Below, in pieces: positions 24,559 through 37,900 of a DNA stretch of 64,000 nt; the first letter of the stretch is position 1, and each line of letters starts with the position of its first letter. The notes beneath the pieces are model-generated. The model saw only the letters and a program-made list of their open reading frames with translations, made no database searches and was not told the DNA's origin. The DNA comes from Marchantia polymorpha subsp. ruderalis (Eukaryota; Streptophyta; Marchantiopsida; Marchantiales; Marchantiaceae), in the NCBI GenBank assembly GCA_037833965.1, contig AP031356.1:25442501-25506500 (forward strand), written 5' to 3'. Position numbers and translations under genes: made by a program.

Positions 24559-24636
24559 TGCATCATGTTCATACCATACGAATATTTTCTTATATATAAG
24601 AAAATATTAATTTTTAATGTGTGCATCATGTTCATA
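24559..24636. repeat. 28-bp perfect palindrome between 15-bp direct repeats
   Basis: The palindrome (24581-24608) is AATATTTTCTTATA followed by its exact reverse complement. The 15-mer TGCATCATGTTCATA occurs on each side, at 24559-24573 and 24622-24636. The unit sits just upstream of the presumed MAD2 promoter and marks the switch to AT-rich intergenic DNA. Confidence 0.9.
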
Positions 24637-24639
24637 TAT

Positions 24640-27130
24640 ATATAAACTATGTTTGGATGTATATATTATATTTACATTAACCCTGTTACTTAGTGAAAAT
24701 CCTTATAAACTATAAAATAAATTCATTTTAGATTCTAACCAACAAATGAGTTTCAATTGAATTTACCTCGATTCAATTCTAGTACAAGAATTTCAAGAAG
24801 ATCAATTAAGCATTAACCCCGATGCAGCATCAAAATACCTGTGAAAAAAATAACATTTCAGTGAACGACATAGTCGGAAATCTCATACACAATTCTCTGG
24901 ATTGATCTGCAAATTAAGTGAGATACAAGATTTCCTCAGAGAGTTAATATGTCTATTATATTTTCTTTATGGTTCAAAAATAAATTTGTATTAAAAATAA
25001 GATTCAACTTTTATCTATGGGAATACATGTTTATTATAATTCTACAAAATATAATTGATGTCAAGTAGTTTTATTATGTCATGTCTTTAAAGATTTGCAA
25101 ACTAGGAAAAATTTCTACTTTGGAATTTTTTATTCAAAATTTAATAATTAAAAAAAACTCTTTTGTGCCTGATAGAGAATTTCATTTCATTTCATTTTAC
25201 TTCACTGTATCATAGTAACTAATTCAAACACAATTATCTTATGGGGGTGCGTTTTGTCTTTATTTGTGTTATTTGAACAAATTGAAAGCTGCAATGTTGA
25301 TATCTCTATTCGATGTGATTTAGCTCTCTTTCGCTTAACATCAATAATGGTTAAGTTTGTGACTGATGTAGAGGTTTTAATGCTTAGAGAGCCCCTCGTT
25401 TCTCAATGAGGAACTACATGCCATATGCGAAGAACATAGCCCTGGGTCTGCCGTTTCGTTTGTTGCGAGGGTCGATGGGGTTTTTCCATCCCTTTTTATC
25501 TATTTGTCCATGTTTTTGCCAAATTAAGAGCTAAAATACACGATTAACCACAAAGAGACCCTATAGCCCATAAACCTCTCCAAATTTAGACTCACTAATT
25601 AAAAAACAATCGATAAACCCATCCAATATACATGCCTATGAGGAAGCAGAGTTACTCATCACAATACACAAATCACTCACCCAACTCCAAACTTGCGCGG
25701 TCCATTTCTATAAGATCATAGCCCATTTGAACGTAAATCAAGATGCAAACAAGCTTGTGAAAACAGGAGCGACATCTCAACACACACCTGAAAGCACAAC
25801 TTATCAATCCTTCATCCCACAACGTATCACACAATCAAGAGAAAATAATTAACAAAACATAACAAGAATAACATAAAAACTACAATAAATTCATCTCGAA
25901 CAAACTCTTTATCTTCATATAGCTTGATGCTCGTAGTATAGATTAGATTATCTGGATGCAGTCTGGAAATCACCAAATCAACTCAATGATCAATCAAAAG
26001 ACACGAACAGCTTAAGAGAAATGTAAGAAAACGCATTTTCTTAAAACAACATATTGCTGTCCATAATGCAAGATGTGTAATAACCAAAAATAACTGAAAT
26101 AAAGAAACACCTCGTATGCCACTACAACTTCCCTTTGTTGTTTCATATGTTATGAGAATCTGCCTAAGATCCAGACTCGATGTTGTCTATGGGCTGCCAT
26201 TGTGGTTGTAGTTTGCTATGGTCCACCTGGAGACAGTACATTCCTTATAATCCTCCGTGGACGCTTGATCAAAGTTCGATACTTTTAAAAAAGTGGTTCC
26301 ATATCAGCGACAAAGAAAATTATAAGTATTACTTGCCACCACCAGCACAAATGAGGGGCAGAGTATGCACTAACCGACCTACAAAGGCAAATCGGATTTC
26401 ATTTGCATTCTCATCCCTCCACCATGCTCCACATATGGACGTAAGCACCGTAAGTGACATCAGTTCTAGCAGTATTTAATTTTGAGATGTAAGTTATTTT
26501 GGCTTGAGTGAAAATTCTAACCAACTGACTAGAATCCAACTGAGTTTTCCGAAAAAGTCAAATAGTCAAATATTTTTTCCTGTTTCCTTATAAAACTTCT
26601 GTGACTGATACACTTTGAGTGTATCAGTCACAGAAGATATACTCTTCTTCAAGATTGCCAAAATTTTCTCGCGGAAATAGATCTTTCCATTCAGATAATG
26701 ATCACTTTTATGAATACAATTCATTACATATCGTTTAAAGGGGAAAGCGAAGAACAACTAGATACAGACTAAGTAACAGACTAAATTCTTAAGATTGCTC
26801 TTAAGCTTCCATTTTTTTGTATTTATAGGGAGACAGCAGTGGGAAAAATAGGAACAGTAAGGAATATCAAGTCCATGTTCATTAGTTTCTTTATAATGAT
26901 TGGCATTAGCTAGTCACTCATATTCTTCCAACAATGAAGAGTGGAACAGCGCCACGTGTTTCAGATTACACTGTTCAAATCCTTTTTAAGCTAGCTATGA
27001 GGAGGAAGAGGGTGTCTAAAAATCAAAATTTATACGTCTGTGATTTATTTCCACATTAAAGTGAAGCTTAAAGAGAGTTTCTGATTTCCGTTAATTTCCT
27101 AGAATAATTTGCTCATATTGCATTTGAATC
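24640..27130. other. AT-rich intergenic region
   Basis: Mostly AT-rich with stops in all frames. It holds short TTTCA repeats near 25170-25195 and one striking hairpin at 26596-26636. No coding gene is supported. Confidence 0.6.
26596..26636. repeat. Perfect 18-bp hairpin with 5-base loop
   Basis: Arms CTTCTGTGACTGATACAC (26596-26613) and GTGTATCAGTCACAGAAG (26619-26636) are exact reverse complements around the loop TTTGA. Confidence 0.95.
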
Positions 27131-27639
27131 CACTCAACAACTAGTCAATGGGGAGTGGTGGTCCTCGATCTCCATAGCATAAGAAAGATGTTCTCTATGA
27201 TGATTGTAAAGAGTCGTAGACGAAACCAACACGCAATGCCCTGCTTGTCTCTTCCTTCTTGTCCACAGGAAGATCGTATCTTCATGCTTGTAATCTCTCT
27301 CATTCGGTGATCACTTCTTCTTTCTATGTCTTGTTTTGTGGCTGAAATCCCATGCATTCGTATTTTAGCTTGTAATATCTTTGGACACCATTGGTAAGAT
27401 ACAAGAACTCTTGAGAACTGGTGAATGATGATGAGCTTAGCGCTGCAAAACATGCAAAGTCCCCTGTTTTGACTGATAACTTACGGTCTTTCAGATGTAA
27501 GATGTTGTAATATAAGGCCCGTTGACGTTGACTACAATTGCTTGTAGACAACGCCATAGCCGGTCAGTTTAAAACAAGGGCATATGGTAGAGAACAAGAA
27601 AGGTTCAAACTACGCCAACGTCAAACAAAGCACGACGGA

Positions 27640-27669
27640 GTCTCTCCCTCTCTCTCTCTCTCTCTCTCT
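27640..27669 (+). repeat. (TC)n microsatellite
   Basis: A near-perfect TC dinucleotide run of about 30 bases with one CC interruption. Confidence 0.9.
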
Positions 27670-28027
27670 TTTCAAAATGTATGAACGTTGTCTTCAGGTC
27701 GGCTCTTGACTCAAACGAAGTTCAAAAACTCCGATAGAGACTGATCGAAGTTGAGGACATGGCCAAAGGCTGATTATCAAACATCCTCCGTACACCTTGC
27801 ATGAATTTCATTAGAGTTCACTTCTTACTCACTTGGATCTCTGTTTTTCCCCACAAAAATACAAACTTCCTGTCACCCGAGCTTAAAATATGAGAAGTAC
27901 TTCATATCCACGTTTATGACATTTTACAGCAGACTTCTTCTAGGACCATATCGAACAAAGAGTCTCTGGGCATCGATGGGTGCAGTAGGCTTCCACTCTC
28001 CTGTCTCCTTTCCATCCTTGCATTTTC

Positions 28028-28059
28028 AGTCTGTCGTTGGTCCAAACCAATGACAGACT
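28028..28059. repeat. 14-bp hairpin with CCAA loop
   Basis: Arms AGTCTGTCGTTGGT and ACCAATGACAGACT pair at 13 of 14 positions; the odd pair would be a G-U wobble in RNA. Confidence 0.85.
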
Positions 28060-28771
28060 TCATTGTGGCATGTCACATTGGGCAGAACATGGTCATCGCA
28101 TGTTGATTCATTTAGTTTTATTCTATGCGGAATTACCGTCTTCTCATGAAGGTGATGCACATGCCATGATGCTCAGACTACTAGCCCCATATAAATCATC
28201 CCATCCGTTTTGCCATATTACTTGGTTCCTTTTACTCCGAATAACCATTTGCGACATGCTCTTTCCCCGTAGGTTTCATCCAAGTGGGTATTCTCATCAT
28301 CGGGACTCTTATTATAAGCGAAAAATAATTAAAAAAATATGACATTATCAGACAATTATCCAGGAGTTGCTGAAGTTTGTTTGTCTCTTCTAGTTTATAA
28401 CAAGAGACGGCTTTACGAAAAAAAGGGATATAAAATAGACAAAAAAAATTGAGCCAAATAAAACCACCTATAGGTAAATAGCGCAATACATTCTCGTGCA
28501 CCCAGGGTTTTGCCCTACAAGGTTGATTTTGTACGTCCTAGCTTTGCATTGCAGGGCTCGAGTTTACATGTAATACGATAATACCTGGCATAAATCATCT
28601 TCGGTTGTCAATACGATCCTAGTGAGTCTGAGCATGCAAAATGTACGTCATCATTTCTATGTGATGCCAGATGCTTCATCCAAGCTTTATCTCTGCTCTT
28701 TGTAAATGACAAAGATTCTGTGTACAATGATTGTAGACTGGCCCTAACTGTAAAGGAGATATCCTCGTGGT

Positions 28772-28797
28772 GTAAGGACGAACAAAATCGTCCTTAC
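28772..28797. repeat. 10-bp perfect hairpin
   Basis: Arms GTAAGGACGA (28772-28781) and TCGTCCTTAC (28788-28797) with a six-base loop. Confidence 0.85.
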
Positions 28798-31046
28798 TAA
28801 TGCTTGTGTTATAAGGGTAGGATTCACGACTTCTCTTGAAGCTTCCCCACATTTACACATCTCAGAGATTCTCTTTGCACGTGCTTCTACTTATCTCTCC
28901 AACATCAGTTGAATTGAATTTCCGAGAAATGTGCACGTACTGTACTTGGTGAATTTCGATTTGTTCCTGCCATCCAACAACCAAAAGCAAGTCCTGCACT
29001 TTCCATCGCCAGTGTTAAGAGATATTATTTTCAAAAATCTCTTTATGTGGACAAACGTGATTCTGCTTGCATCTTCAAGCATAAGCATTTCCACTTCCAG
29101 TTGCTTAAAAAAAATATATTCTCACACGAGTCAACCGTCTTTCAGTGGAGTATATGGGGACTGATTTGCAGCTATTACACAAAGTTTAACGATCATGTGC
29201 AAAGATTCAGTTTTTTTCATTGCTCATGCTGATGTAAATAATTATGGTTGGCAAATATGCGTCAAGAATACGACGGTCCGCCCTGCCTAAAATGACACCA
29301 AATAAGCAGATTTCGTCTGTAAAAGAAACCAATCAGGCAAAGAATGAATAAACTTCTCACGAGGGATTTATACTCGTCTTTGTCTACTAGTACTCTGTGT
29401 ATCATCTGCTTAGCTGTTTCTTGTGTAATAACCTATCCAGAAGTGCTTTAGAATATTAGACAGCAGCAGCTCCAGAGTTGATGGACTTTCCTGTTCGGAT
29501 TGGAGCTGTTGCACGTGATTGTAGTCTAATCTCTATATACGATAATAGTACGCTGATTCTTAAGTTAAGGTATGAGTATTGTGGTGTTATGTTGCAGAAT
29601 ACGGCATCATGTACATATGAACCAATGCCAGACTGGTCTTGAGTACCTTGGGTTGAGTTCGTATACAGATTACATCACCCTCGATATCATGCCAGACATG
29701 GCTTAATTCTCCACGGTTTCTGTTCTCTCTTTCTCTAAAAGCAAACACTATTCACGTGATTATTAATAAGCAGCATCAAGATACTCCACGATCTGACAAC
29801 AAGAAAGCTGGAAAAAGATAAGCCTGCGCCTTGTGAAATTTCAGTACAAAGAATCTCCACATATTGAACTGAAGGCATATTACAGCGCATGCTATTATTG
29901 CTCTTGTTGGAGGTTGTGTTTGAGAGGATTCAATCTTCTGAGTGATTGTAGCGAGAGGCTGAAGATCATAACATGACGAAATCTTCTGCTAGGTATACTT
30001 CATCCACAATTATTAGCCCGGGCGGACTCACATCCTCTGATTCTTTGCAGAGAAGAATAACACCACTTCTAAATTTCTCGATTTCTGCGAAGGTTCGTTT
30101 CTTCTGCTATTGCTGCTGTAGAGCGTCGGAAACCATCTCAGGTGAAGAGCATTGAATATTCGGGCAGTCTTATGTACAGAAAAGTATAGCCTTCTAGATT
30201 ATCTGTATGATGTGTACATATACAGGCCTTAAATTAGGAGCCTTGACGGTTCCAGATCTTCTGCGGAAATTTGAAGACGAGCAGCTGACTCAGAGCGAGT
30301 CTCCTTACCGTTACGTCATTCTGACTGAAGCATATTTCAGACGGCACATTCGTTGCAGGAGTTCACAACATTGTGTCATAGATCATGGTCATATGTCAGT
30401 TGCGAGCTGCTGAGCTGTGGTTGATGTACCCATGCGTTAGTTTAAGCGTACCGGAGCGTTCATCTTACCCTGTACATCTCTCTCTAATCGGCAACGAGCA
30501 TACAGCCTTTAAATGTCTCCGAACAGCAAAGGAGCGCGAAGTCTCTCGATCATTCTCACAAGAAAGGAGTGGAATACAAGCGAAAACGCTAGAGAGCGCG
30601 ACACGACGACTGCTGTATACCAATGCTTGAGAGTGTGTTCCACAGCCATCCCAGACGGTGACCGAGGCACCACGATCGAGTTTGACTTCATCCTCCTCGG
30701 ATACAATTGCAAGCTTCTCGCAATCGGCATATCATATCGTTGATGTTACATTTCCTGGTGTGATTTCGGTTTTACTCGTACTTCATACGATTTAAGTGGG
30801 TTATCATTCATTTATAACTTTATTAAACAACACCATCCTTGCATGCTTTAATATCATATTTTTTTTGTAGAGTCAGATTATCTGGTACCATGCTCAAAGT
30901 GTGAGCGGATCGAAAACGATCAGATTCAGTAAGAGTGAGAGTTAGAAGGCATATCGAGTCATCTATTAATAAAGCCCATAGCGAACCCGAGAGTCGCATC
31001 GTGCACAGCTTGTATGGTCTGTGTACTGGGATCTTGCTGAGCCACG

Positions 31047-33191
31047 ATGGAGCTTCCAGGCAATACACATGCTGAAATGAGGAGATTTCATCGAAAACAC
31101 GGGGTCACAGAGCTTATGATGAGGTTGAATACGCATGAAGTTCCAGAGTACTACGTGAAGCCAGTCAGCGAGCGAAGAATCGTAGAAGCAGACGAGGACT
31201 TGGAACAGATTCCTTGCATAAATCTTCAGGCTCCTATGTCCGAGGACTTACTGACTGCTGTTGCTCGAGCCTGCACAGAATGGGGATTTTTCTACCTCAT
31301 CAATCATGGAGTTCCCGTATCGCATCTCCAGGACATGCAGAGATGTACGCGAGAGTTTTTCTCTCTGCCACACCAGGAGAAGCTCAAAATCAACACGCCA
31401 GCTGGGAATGCTGGACCGGTGCACTTTGGAGGAGGAGGGAATAGAGACTGGAGAGAAGTGCTCAGAATTCATTTTGCTCCAATTTCCGAATCAGACAAGG
31501 ACTACTGGCCTTCAAAGCCAGTGGGTTTCAGGTTTGCCCCAAGATCTCCTCTTTCTCTTGCTCAGCGAGACCAATTCTTTTTAACTATTTTTTCTTATCA
31601 GACATGTCGGACTCCCTGCTGGATCCGCTGCTGACAGATACTTCGGTGTGCTTCTCTTGAACACGACCATGGAACTTAGTTTTGACACCCACCGTTGGGT
31701 AACGTCCCAGATTATGAAACAGGAAAAAAAGCATCGAGTTGACGGTCATATGTACTTGAAACTTGTACTCGTTCATGATACTTTTTTTCGAACCGTTCAC
31801 CGCGCGTTGGCATGTGGCATCTGTTAGCAGAACATTCAGCGTAGCGGTTGGGTGTTCACGCCCATACGTATGTGTGACTTGTAAGAGACGATATACACTT
31901 GGTAAGCCTCTCGAACTTGGAACAGCCAGTGTTGCGAACCACCTTCGATGAAAGCTTGTCCTGTCCAATTCAGATGACTGCAGCTCGTAATCCTTTTGCT
32001 CCTCTGAGCTATGTGACAATCTTCCTTGGTTCTCGGAAAATAAGAACCTCCGCACCTCTTCAGAGCACTGTGGAAGCATACTGGGGAGTTGCTCACTTCA
32101 GTTGCACTTAATTTAGACTTTGAAGTTGTCTGGTCCCGCTCGGACTAATTGTTGAATTATGGAGTGCCATTCTGATCTCAAGATGCCTCAGTGCTTCAAC
32201 ATTCCATTTTCGTCCATTCTCTTCCTCGTTGCTGGAGATAAAAGTGGAAAGTATGAATATAATATAGGCCCGGATATCTAACAACAATGACGACCAGTAG
32301 TCACAGATGGGGAAGTTCCATGTAGTCACTACCTGCATATATGTTAATACCATGTCAAATATGTTTCTTTACTTCTGCAATTTTGCAGATCACTGTTGGA
32401 AGAACATGAGAATCATCTTCAGAGACTCTCCGTGAACATCTTGAGCATAATCAGTCTTTCACTTGGTCTGAACGAAGACTTCCTAATCGAGGCTTGTGGA
32501 GAAGCTAAGTCTTCGATAACGGTAAACCATGCTCCTCCGAGCTTGGATCCAAGTCTTACAATGGGCCATCGTACACATTCAGATCCCAACATGCTTACAA
32601 TCATTCTTCAGGATGATGTGGGAGGACTGCAGGTACAGAAAGGAAATCGCTGGTTCAACGTTAGGCCCATGGAGAACTCCTTCGTCGTCAATATCGGAGA
32701 TCAAGTTCAGGTACTGACGGCACATAATAAGTCCGTGGGCAGCTCTCAGATTTCCTTGTTCTGACATGCCAATCCAAGTTGAACTCGTTGGTTTTAAAAT
32801 GGTAGAAGCAGTTTACTTCTGACTGCAAGAGCCTCCGTATAGTGAATCAATTCTGTTGAGTTTTGTTCTGGAGTGACGTGGTGTCAGGACTCTCGTTTTG
32901 AAACGTGCGAACTTTCTGTTCTTCTGACATTGTTGCAAGATTCTCAGCAACGCCAAGTACAAAAGCTGCCTGCATCGAGTGGTGAACAACAATCATTCAC
33001 CGAGGACATCTACTGCATTTTTCATTGCTCCATCAAGGAATACCACCATAGGTCCAGCTCCGGTTCTCGTAGACGAGAACGAGTCGCCTGTCTACCCAAA
33101 TATGGTGTATGGAGACTACCTGGACGACTTCTACGAACAAGCTCACTGTCCCGATTCATCCTATCCAGAGCTGAGGGAGACTGAAAATTAA
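31047..33191 (+). CDS. 2-oxoglutarate/Fe(II)-dependent oxygenase, DOXC class, 3 exons
   Basis: Exons 31047-31531, 32389-32710 and 32940-33191 join in phase to 352 residues, the usual length of plant DOXC enzymes, which hydroxylate or desaturate flavonoids, hormones and other specialised metabolites. N-terminal DIOX_N features: IPCINLQAP, ACTEWGFFYLINHGVP, REFFSLPHQEKLKIN and DWREVLRIHF. The catalytic part has the iron ligands H225-x-D227 (THSDPNMLTIILQDDVGGLQV region) and H281 (SCLHRVVNN), and the 2-oxoglutarate-binding R291-T-S293. ENSFVVNIGDQVQ precedes the last intron. The usual NYYPPC motif before HxD reads NHAPPSLDP, so its Tyr and Cys are missing. The last acceptor is the less common GCAAG. 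The precise substrate cannot be told. The start is the first ATG of the open frame and gives a normal N-terminus. Confidence 0.92.
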
Positions 33192-36100
33192 AGTTCTGCC
33201 AAGGGACCAATGTAGCCTGCTGATTAGAGATTCGACAGTGCTTCAGTCATCACGTCGAGCACAAGATTCATAGAAGTTGTTTCCATCTGTAACTGTAACG
33301 GTAGAAACCACCGAGGAATCCCTTCGCGTATCCACCACCGACACGGTTGTGTCCTTTTAGCAGTTAAGCATCTAAGAGTCTCGTACGTTTTATGATCTAT
33401 TTTCTCTTCTCCTAAGCCAATCAAGATTCTGTGAATGTCCGTGCACAACTCGTCCACTCAGTCTAACAGAACCTGTAATAAAGAAAACGATCAGTTACTG
33501 TAGCACCATGACTCTTCTTACCTTGCAAACTTGCTTGAGCCCAGTCAAGTCAAATATTCTTACTGTTTGCTTGGTGATGCAAGAGCTAGAGCTCTTATGG
33601 ACGACAAAAGCTCTGCGCAATCTACTTGTCATTTCTACGAAAACACTTCTGTACAGTATATCTACTAACTACTTCAGAGCATCAATGACATGTCAAGATC
33701 ATGGCTGAAGGAAGAAGACTGGAAGAGCACAGGATTTGACTGGAAGATGGCCTCTGGGACATTTCTCTTTCTGAGTAGAATGTACTTGTCTAATAGTCTG
33801 ATATCAATAAACTTCGAGAGCAGATATTTGTGAAGGAGTCAATGACCAGGTAAGATTGTAAACGATGTAGTTTACCTCCAATATGGATGCCTTCCAAAAG
33901 CATCACAAATTTCAAAATCCCACCTACCGTTCGTAGTGATTTGTTGGACTGAGGGACCCTTTAAACATAAATGTCATTATAACCAAATAGTCGAAAAAAT
34001 CCTTGGTTTGAGTTCGAACAAGTGCTCTATGACCATTGCTGTGAAAAGATCTCACGGTAATCGATGAGGTCGCCAACAGGATTTGCCTCCGCGTACTGCT
34101 TATCTCCTCAACTCAGAAAATTGATAATAGTTTGACCTCTAAGAAATCTGAATCCAATGAGTTAGATCTTTTTAAGATCAGGTTTCCTGTTTTTTCATTA
34201 ACATATCGTTCTTAGTAGGATACTTTCCGAAAGAGAAATTTGAGATTTTTTTTATTTTGGTTCATTTATCGTTCTTAGAGACTAAAGTTGCACACATGCT
34301 TCCAGATTCCTTGTATATAAAGAATGAGCCAAATCTTTATGCTTGCATTCCCAGTTTCCACGATGATTTTATCCAGATAGACCTATGAATACAGCCAAAA
34401 TTGTCAAAGAAACTGGGATGCCAGATTATTAAGCTGAACACTAAAGAAGTTATTAAGAAGTGCACTTTTTTCTCCAACAGGACTAAGTCTTTGTGGTTCT
34501 CCATTGTAATCACAATCACTCTCATGTTATGAATATTATTTCTTAACATTACAACTCTGGAACTCTGAAATCAATTATATGACTGCTCCTCAATTTTCAA
34601 ACCTGTACTAAAACAAGTGCTCTTTGAGACACGAAACTTTCCAAGGTAGAATTTGTATGTTCACAGGATTTGTAGTTATTTTGAAATCATGATCATCAAC
34701 TTCTTAGTGTCTACCTAAAACGTGGAAAAAAATCAAATAGTATAGGAACATGATAATGTTATAACATAAAAATGCTTTTCTTTTGAGGACTATAAACCTT
34801 TTCCTTTTTTTGGACTCCACATGAAGTTTTAGAGCTTTGTATGTAAGCGTAAGAAACGAAAACTGTAAATCAAGGTATGTTCAAAAAATCTACCACCAGG
34901 TATAATTTAGTTTCCAATGGATTTTGTAACCAACTATTGATGAAATGCATATAGTTCAAGGAGATATATACAACATATCCTTGAACTAAAAGTTCTAAAG
35001 AAAGCAATAACAAGTAAAAATGACATAAATAAAGTTTAGGCTCTCTAAACTAGACTTCAAAAGAAATGTTTCTTGAACCTATTATGAGCAATCAAATATC
35101 TTCTAATAGAAGAAGAGAAGCTTAATCATCCAATGGGTGAAGGAAGACTCACTGCATGTCAAACTAGTTTTCATGTTTCTCTTTCCACTCCCACCGCCTA
35201 GATTGTATTATGATTTTTATCTCACATCGTAAACACTCAAGAATACAAGGTAAGATTGCTCTAAACGTATTGTAGATAACATTTGAGTCAGACCATGTTC
35301 ATTTGATTAAATTTGCAAGATTGTTGAAGGTACGAGTGCTGGATTGTTCTCATGCTAGGGATGTTTATCTTTATAGAACCAATACTGGCATGGAAGTCCC
35401 TATGTTTTCAGCCAAGGCATGTGGCTCAAACAAAAATGACACACTGTGATGCAAGGCCTTCTCTATCCCTTCGCCCCGATTTTGTTTTACTGCTATTTGC
35501 TAAGATTCCACTGCACGTTGGAGCTCTATTGAAGAAGTTGTCATTATCTTATACTCTGTCCCAATCTTTTATTCCACCTGGAATTTACTGTAGAAGATAC
35601 TCTGGATTAGTAGTAGAGGTGAAGGTGAACAACTAAGTAAGATGCTACTGTCTAGTCCATGGGCATACTAAGCACAGATGGAGTATGTACAGCAGCTTCT
35701 TTGGCTAGATGATCGGGACTCATATTCTGCTGATCTGCATGCTGGCAACAGCTTCCCTACTGGCTAGTTCGACTTTTGTTACATTGCCGTTGTCGTTCTC
35801 AAAAGCGTCAGAACTCAAAACGGTTAAGATTCCTCAATTTGTATGTCTGGTATTACTGCATAATACGAAGGGAGTATTCAACGTACCTCTCAGAATTCAG
35901 AGTAGTCTAAATACTTAATCTGCTATGCCTAGAGTTACTGATGATGTACAATGAAGGGTTCAAGCTGCTTATTAGATTGAGGTACTAATGAGGGCTCATC
36001 CTGATCACCACTCACCACAATCACTGATAATTACTTCATTTTCAACGGTTGAATTGCAAGGGTCCAGTATCACAGTCCCGGTCCAATTATAATTTCCAGC

Positions 36101-37900
36101 GAGCTTCCCCATTCTAGCACATTCATACAAAAATTAAACACTGAGCTTCTTTTCTTCCGAGATTGGCAATGCCAGAAGACGTCAAAAAGGTGTATGGTGT
36201 CATTCAACTCTCAATGCTCATTCGGGTATGTTCATCACAGACCTACGATTGTGCTGGATTAGCTCCTAGGACAACCACATACTGATGCGACCAAACAGGA
36301 AGCGACTGTTAGGACTATGGCCGAAATTTTCTGACATAGTGCGGTCAAGAATTCTTGTGTGAAGCTCTTAATAAAAGAGGAGCCATCGATGCAGCTATCA
36401 GGCACTGCAGACTTAGTATCGGCTGCTCCTATATAGGGAATATATAGATGGGCAGTCTGTAAGTGACTTATCAATATTCGTAAGGCATTATAGCATGTAG
36501 TTTGGACAACATATTGAGAAAGAGCGCGAGTGGAGATAGCAGGAAGCATTTACAACAGTTTCATTGATATCTTATTTTCTGAAGTTGACTACAATGGATG
36601 TATTACATGAGTAACAAGAGATGGAGAATATCGGGGAAATAAGGCAATAACGATGTATCGAGTACATTGCAAGGGGTGCTGATTTTGCACCATTGATCGA
36701 TTATTGTAAATGTGAAAAATAACTCTTATAAGTGCTCATCATTGGCTGCCTGGTTCTAATTAGCGAGGAGAGTTTTGAAAAGTTCGGAATCTTTCTTGAT
36801 GTTGCTGCATTGGTGGAGTCCATCAGTTGGGAAGCACACCACGATATATGTCGTGATGTGACTAAAAATCTTGTATTAAATTTTTTACCTCGAGGACGAA
36901 GCAGAAGTCTATGAGCTTGAAAAGAACGTTGATGCTCAGATGAGCCCGAATGATGTCCATGCCTAGAACTAGCATCTGAAATGTCGGTGGCAGGAGACCT
37001 GAAGTCGAAGAATAGATCACAGTCACGAAATGGGAACGACTCAGAGACGGATCTCGTTAACCGCTTCCTCTTTCCGATTCATGCGTGATGATGATATCCC
37101 CGTGGTTGTCGTTAAATAAGTAGTGCAGAAGTTTTGTCTTAAATTTTTCCTTATTTCTGAATCCATGTATTTTATATTAACCATGTGGTCTAGTGAATTC
37201 TTTTTATCTTATCTTTCAATCTGACTTCACTGAAATGGACATTTCCACTGTCCAGCTGTTCGGGTTCATGATTCTCTTTTGTACTTGGCATGAAAGTTGC
37301 AGAGTATGATATCACTGTCGCCTTGTATTACTTCTTGATATGATGTACTTCAATGCAAGAGATACATATTGTGGTATGAGTAATAAAGTCAACGTTGAGG
37401 TTGTAAAGACCCAAAAATCTAGGAATGAACCTTAAACAACAAGACAGAAAGGTATTGAAAATGTGGCAAAAGCCGCGGCTTTAAAAGAAGATTGCCATGT
37501 TAAGATCACAGTTGTTGAGTAATTTAGCTAATGTGACATGAAGAATTTGATGATGATGATCTACTTGACAACTAATTATGATGCTAGTAGTGTGTCATCT
37601 GCATTTTATAAAAAAGGTTGATGATTTATGAATTCTTGAAAGAAGTCAATTCTACACTATTTGCTACATTAGAAAGTTTTAAGTTTTAAGTTTTAATTTA
37701 ATATCAAACAATAAAATTTTCATGAGATTTGATCAAACTTAGTCGAGATTAATGTAAAATGAAACTAAATTTTGTCACAAGGTGAGATTAGTGTATATTT
37801 TATGCAACAAGTTCCATACATATACATACAAGTATAATATCCATACATTGAATGTATGGACAATCATGATATTGAGGTTGAAAGTAATGATGACAAAGCG
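33192..37900. other. 3' flank of the oxygenase and repeat-rich intergenic DNA
   Basis: 33192 to about 33900 is likely 3' UTR and flank. Beyond it the sequence is AT-rich with short frames only. A hairpin with 11-bp arms (TAGTTCAAGGA / TCCTTGAACTA) lies at 34952-34988, and one with 10-bp arms (TCCATACATT / AATGTATGGA) at 37840-37860. The stretch 35.3-36.9 kb has a more balanced composition and may hold old transposon sequence, but I recognised no protein there. Confidence 0.5.

Larger units (their letters stand above)
27130..31046. other. Intergenic region upstream of the oxygenase gene
   Basis: Mixed composition with many short frames and no recognised domain. It contains a (TC)n run at 27640-27669 and hairpins at 28028-28059 and 28772-28797. 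A frame at 30207-30413 (+) reads LLRKFEDEQLTQSESPYRYV and looks protein-like, but I cannot attach it to a family or to other exons. The promoter of the oxygenase should lie at the right end. Confidence 0.45.

Noticed and set aside
26596..26636. miRNA precursor
   Set aside because: The 18-bp stem and 41-base length are too short for a plant miRNA hairpin, and no known miRNA sequence is recognised.
31585..32079. 164-codon minus-strand frame in the first intron of the oxygenase
   Set aside because: It lies within a well-defined intron and has no domain; treated as chance.
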